Shown piece after piece: positions 60,301 to 62,146 of a stretch of 62,146 nt of DNA. How positions within the stretch are numbered: position 1 is the first letter of the stretch; every line of letters begins with the position of its first letter. The translations under genes were made by a program, and so were the position numbers. The notes under the pieces are model-generated. The model saw only the letters and a list, made by a program, of their open reading frames with translations. It did not search any database and had not been told where the DNA came from. This DNA comes from UBA5603 sp964501315 (lineage in GTDB: Bacteria; Bacillota_I; Bacilli_A; Izemoplasmatales; Hujiaoplasmataceae), in the NCBI GenBank assembly GCA_964501315.1, contig CAZCSO010000009.1, positions 1 to 62,146 of the forward strand, written 5' to 3'.

Positions 60301-62146
60301 TTACATTCGTCAATTTGACTTGGTTGAAGAACAACAACCGATCGTTGAACAAGTCGCTGATCTCGCTCCCAACTATGTCGTTACGGGTACCGTTAGCAGT
60401 TCAACCGTTACACCGAATGAAACCGAAGGCGCCTTCGTCATTACCGATATTCCAGCTTACACTTATGACTGGATGGTTGGACGGATTACCAATTACTTTG
60501 ATTCTTCCGTTTTAGCCTTTGGTGAAACGTACCGTGTCAAAATCGTGGCCAAAGCCGACACCGCTACGGATCTGAAAGTTAGAATCGGTACGCTACTTTC
60601 TGCCGATCCTTGGATTGATGATTTCGATGGTGGCAACGAACGTTTTGGCATTACGACCGAATATCAAACCTATTATGTAACGTTTACGGTAGACAAAGAA
60701 TCCTTCATCAGCGTCAATAGCGCTAAAATGGAATTTGACTATGGATTCTTATCCGATACCGAAAACACCATTTATGTGAAAGAATTCGCTATCGAACACG
60801 TTTACTATCCGTTGGTAGAAGGATTAGATTATCAAATCGTTGATACCTTCGACTACGCTGACGAAGCAGCATTAGAAGCAGCGTGGACAAATCGTGTGAG
60901 TGGTACTAACTTAACAAACCCACCGCTCATGAATTTAGATACCGTTGACTATGGTCTTGTCTTACAATTACCAGAAGTCATCAATAACGGTTGGTTCTTA
61001 GCGCGTGATTACACATCGCTCAGCGCTCATGGCGTAACCGACGACTATAAGACCTTAGCTTTCTATGTTACGAACAATACCAACCAAACGCAGATTGACA
61101 TTTGGCTGTATTGGGCTACCAATCAAAGTAATTATAAGGTCAACTTACCTGCAGCTGGCGAATCGGGATGGATTACCATCGATGTTACCGCAAAAACAGG
61201 AAAATTACCGTCTGAAATTACCGATATCGCGTTTGGATTTGACAATCAATCATGGAGCGTTTGCACCGGATCGGTCAGTGTTTATGAAATCATCGCAGTC
61301 AAAAACACGAGCGTTTTAAGCAAATATCCCGTTGAATTGACGAAACCAGAAATTACGTCGTTTGACGCAATTGACGATGTCGTTGCTGGCATCATCGGTA
61401 GCGTTCCTTACGCTACCGCTGCGGACATTCTACCCTTATTACCAACGTCCGTAACCGCCAATGGTGGTTTGTACACGGTTCCTGTAACCGAATGGGTTGA
61501 TACGGATTCATATAATCCTGATGTGGCTGGTTCGTACACTTTCACGGCTGTCTTAGGCACGTTACCCGATGGCGTATCCAATCCATCTGAATTAACCGCT
61601 ACCGTAGAAGTCGTGGTTGCCTTAGAACCGATGGTTGTCTTCAATGATTTTGATCAATACGCTGACGACGCAGCATTCCAAGCGGCTGTCGACAACATCG
61701 TTGGTTTCCGCGTTGTTGGCGGAACAGCGTTTGTAAAAGCAAACGGAGCCTTGGTAGTCGATGGTGATAACAATTACGTTATTCACAATGTGAATACGAC
61801 GGTAGGAACGGCTGGTATTCGTATTTATATTTCCCAAGCCGACATTCCCGCCAACATTCAATACATCGCTTTTTATGTTAAAGCGACGGATGTAACGAAC
61901 ATGGTCAAGTTCCAATCGTTTATCTATACTGCTGGTGGAACATTCAATGAAATTACACCGAATATCATCGCTAATTTCGATAAGTTAGCTGACGGAACCA
62001 TCGTCTATGTACCGGTTTCTTCCTTAAAATCCGATACGGCTCAACTATCGGTCGTTGTAAACTACAATAGTGGTGCTGTCGGACAATTAATGTGGGATAA
62101 CATTCTTCTTTTAGAAGAACAAATCCCCAATGAAGCGCCGGTAGTT
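57380..62146 (+). CDS. Giant multidomain carbohydrate-binding lipoprotein (partial)
   Basis: This frame runs from ATG 57380 (GAGGAGG upstream) to the right edge without a stop, at least 1589 residues. Lipobox LVGC is followed by poly-Thr, then a series of DUF5011/Ig-like modules (for example DDVTIEKGTVFVPLAGVTASDVEDG, and LVDAIDAVDGTITVLP) mixed with CBM4/9/16-like modules. Two adjacent CBM copies are clearly related (VDPWIDNFSGG and ADPWIDDFDGG, each ending in a YGYL/YGFL block). No catalytic domain is seen so far; one may lie beyond the edge. It is probably a cell-surface polymer-binding protein or mannanase of the locus. Confidence 0.85.
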   Translation, partial: MKKLVLVASLLLFGLILVGCVDNTTTTTTTNTTTTTTTTTTTTTSSQTPTDNDPVISGADDVTIEKGTVFVPLAGVTASDVEDGVITDIQYSGNVNPNAVGTYTATYTVVDSDGNVTIVERTVTVVFTDVQAPLITGVANKTIFVGQVFNATQGVLATDTVDGSRTVSVTGEVNIWVPGDYVLTYTAEDESGNEATATRTITVSFGDFAFGDETTLTAVDFTDNVSTPFSGGVINETLAPFTYLKVVISASASASGNLGVSVGSLVGSADEIALTSTVSEHTLYFVVTEALVDSTITLVPGSLTLGDLSVTYSFAEIRDMVAPTLNIPSDEAAFTVGGIWSEFESYLMINVTAVDDIDGNLTSAITIDYLTLDIDTVGVYDIEYSVIDGGGNETTAVRHVTIGNRVDSGYLSDPTFQNQGDGLWHEKSNDGDADIAYDATEGTMMVTVNSLGNWTSAAGTYFAESSLDLEVDTWYVFTFTVKTTINRQMGFRMGLATDQAHGWLDDFDGRNNIMLSINGEYQTFNFYFKLDSLASTAGYEEFKIELNLGNVNYSNIGVGGVTTFKDVAMYKVVTEFAPPTYEVNQGADLPVKFTEGDAEPNWADYATFYDLSNNVLTPVIDASAVDMAVAGTYDVIFTATDSYEHSVSYTLTITVQTEANADTIGPVITVKDGVPTSIDQFTNLSVNLTQLVDAIDAVDGTITVLPAMVDDGGLNFNVAGVYTVTYTVYDLSGNITVFSADVTVVDKQGPSISIGNANMVVGDAYDGLAGLVVTDNVDGAIDNALVTITGLDAFTVDGIVTEEGEFEVTYTATDALGNSSSKTIIVTVQNIVWDEESRTSLGTPDEGPTHSTVVYDALEEAYVISNIDINVDPWDHARWVYYFDANTELVPGHRYKFEITVKADQATDLYFRIGSTLWVDPWIDNFSGGLTNFGISTEYVTYQVIFTVDKPMVNGNAKFQFMYGYLPTDSTNNIYIRQFDLVEEQQPIVEQVADLAPNYVVTGTVSSSTVTPNETEGAFVITDIPAYTYDWMVGRITNYFDSSVLAFGETYRVKIVAKADTATDLKVRIGTLLSADPWIDDFDGGNERFGITTEYQTYYVTFTVDKESFISVNSAKMEFDYGFLSDTENTIYVKEFAIEHVYYPLVEGLDYQIVDTFDYADEAALEAAWTNRVSGTNLTNPPLMNLDTVDYGLVLQLPEVINNGWFLARDYTSLSAHGVTDDYKTLAFYVTNNTNQTQIDIWLYWATNQSNYKVNLPAAGESGWITIDVTAKTGKLPSEITDIAFGFDNQSWSVCTGSVSVYEIIAVKNTSVLSKYPVELTKPEITSFDAIDDVVAGIIGSVPYATAADILPLLPTSVTANGGLYTVPVTEWVDTDSYNPDVAGSYTFTAVLGTLPDGVSNPSELTATVEVVVALEPMVVFNDFDQYADDAAFQAAVDNIVGFRVVGGTAFVKANGALVVDGDNNYVIHNVNTTVGTAGIRIYISQADIPANIQYIAFYVKATDVTNMVKFQSFIYTAGGTFNEITPNIIANFDKLADGTIVYVPVSSLKSDTAQLSVVVNYNSGAVGQLMWDNILLLEEQIPNEAPVV

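Overview
This looks like a piece of a draft chromosome from a low-GC relative of the Bacillota/Mollicutes, most like the Acholeplasmatales/Izemoplasmatales branch. Supporting this are AT-rich intergenic DNA, strong Gram-positive style ribosome binding sites, many lipoproteins with a threonine-rich stretch straight after the lipobox cysteine, and no cell-wall or outer-membrane genes. TGA is used as a genuine stop in several overlapping gene pairs, so the code is the standard one and not the Mycoplasma code. The taxonomic call is inference. A run of 100 N (16601-16700) marks a scaffold gap.

Layout. Positions 1-52 are the 3' end of tmRNA (ssrA). From there to about 6.6 kb is an AT-rich accessory segment: an unusual array of seven 9-bp repeats spaced exactly 21 bp apart, an inactivated IS3-family element, an Xre/ImmA/PIN-like gene trio, small genes and a surface lipoprotein. 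A degraded copy of the ssrA 3' end at 6590-6624 suggests that this is an old island inserted at ssrA. From 6.8 to 31.6 kb come single genes and short operons: an ArAE-like membrane/HAD fusion lacking catalytic residues, a Fic protein behind a six-site operator array, an isochorismatase-like hydrolase, a flotillin operon with an interrupted nfeD, a sialate O-acetylesterase-like lipoprotein, a CoA-disulfide reductase/TusA-DsrE operon, a 1000-residue lipoprotein, a DUF2202 ferritin-like protein, ArsC, a FliB-like protein, a ThpR/GNAT/QueG operon, a membrane-anchored pullulanase, a cupin and a first GH130 enzyme.

From 31.6 kb to the right edge is one long, tightly packed plus-strand locus for acetylated beta-mannan or glucomannan. 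Its parts make a complete path on paper. A CE2-like lipoprotein esterase removes acetyl groups and two DUF5060/GH5-like lipoproteins cut the chain. Two binding proteins and two pairs of ABC permeases import the oligosaccharides. Inside the cell, a mannobiose 2-epimerase makes mannosylglucose, a GH130 mannosylglucose phosphorylase and a GH130 mannooligosaccharide phosphorylase release mannose 1-phosphate, and a GH2 beta-mannosidase finishes the job. A LacI-type regulator is encoded inside the operon, and a LacI-type operator sits between perfect -35 and -10 boxes at its start. No ABC ATPase is encoded in the window.

The least understood part is 46.0-57.3 kb. A 997-residue protein fuses beta-sandwich modules to a solute-binding domain, followed by two permeases, an NHL/TPR/Yip1-like membrane protein, a DUF5696-like exported protein and a second permease pair. 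The last gene, open at the right edge, is a lipoprotein of at least 1589 residues built from Ig-like and carbohydrate-binding modules.
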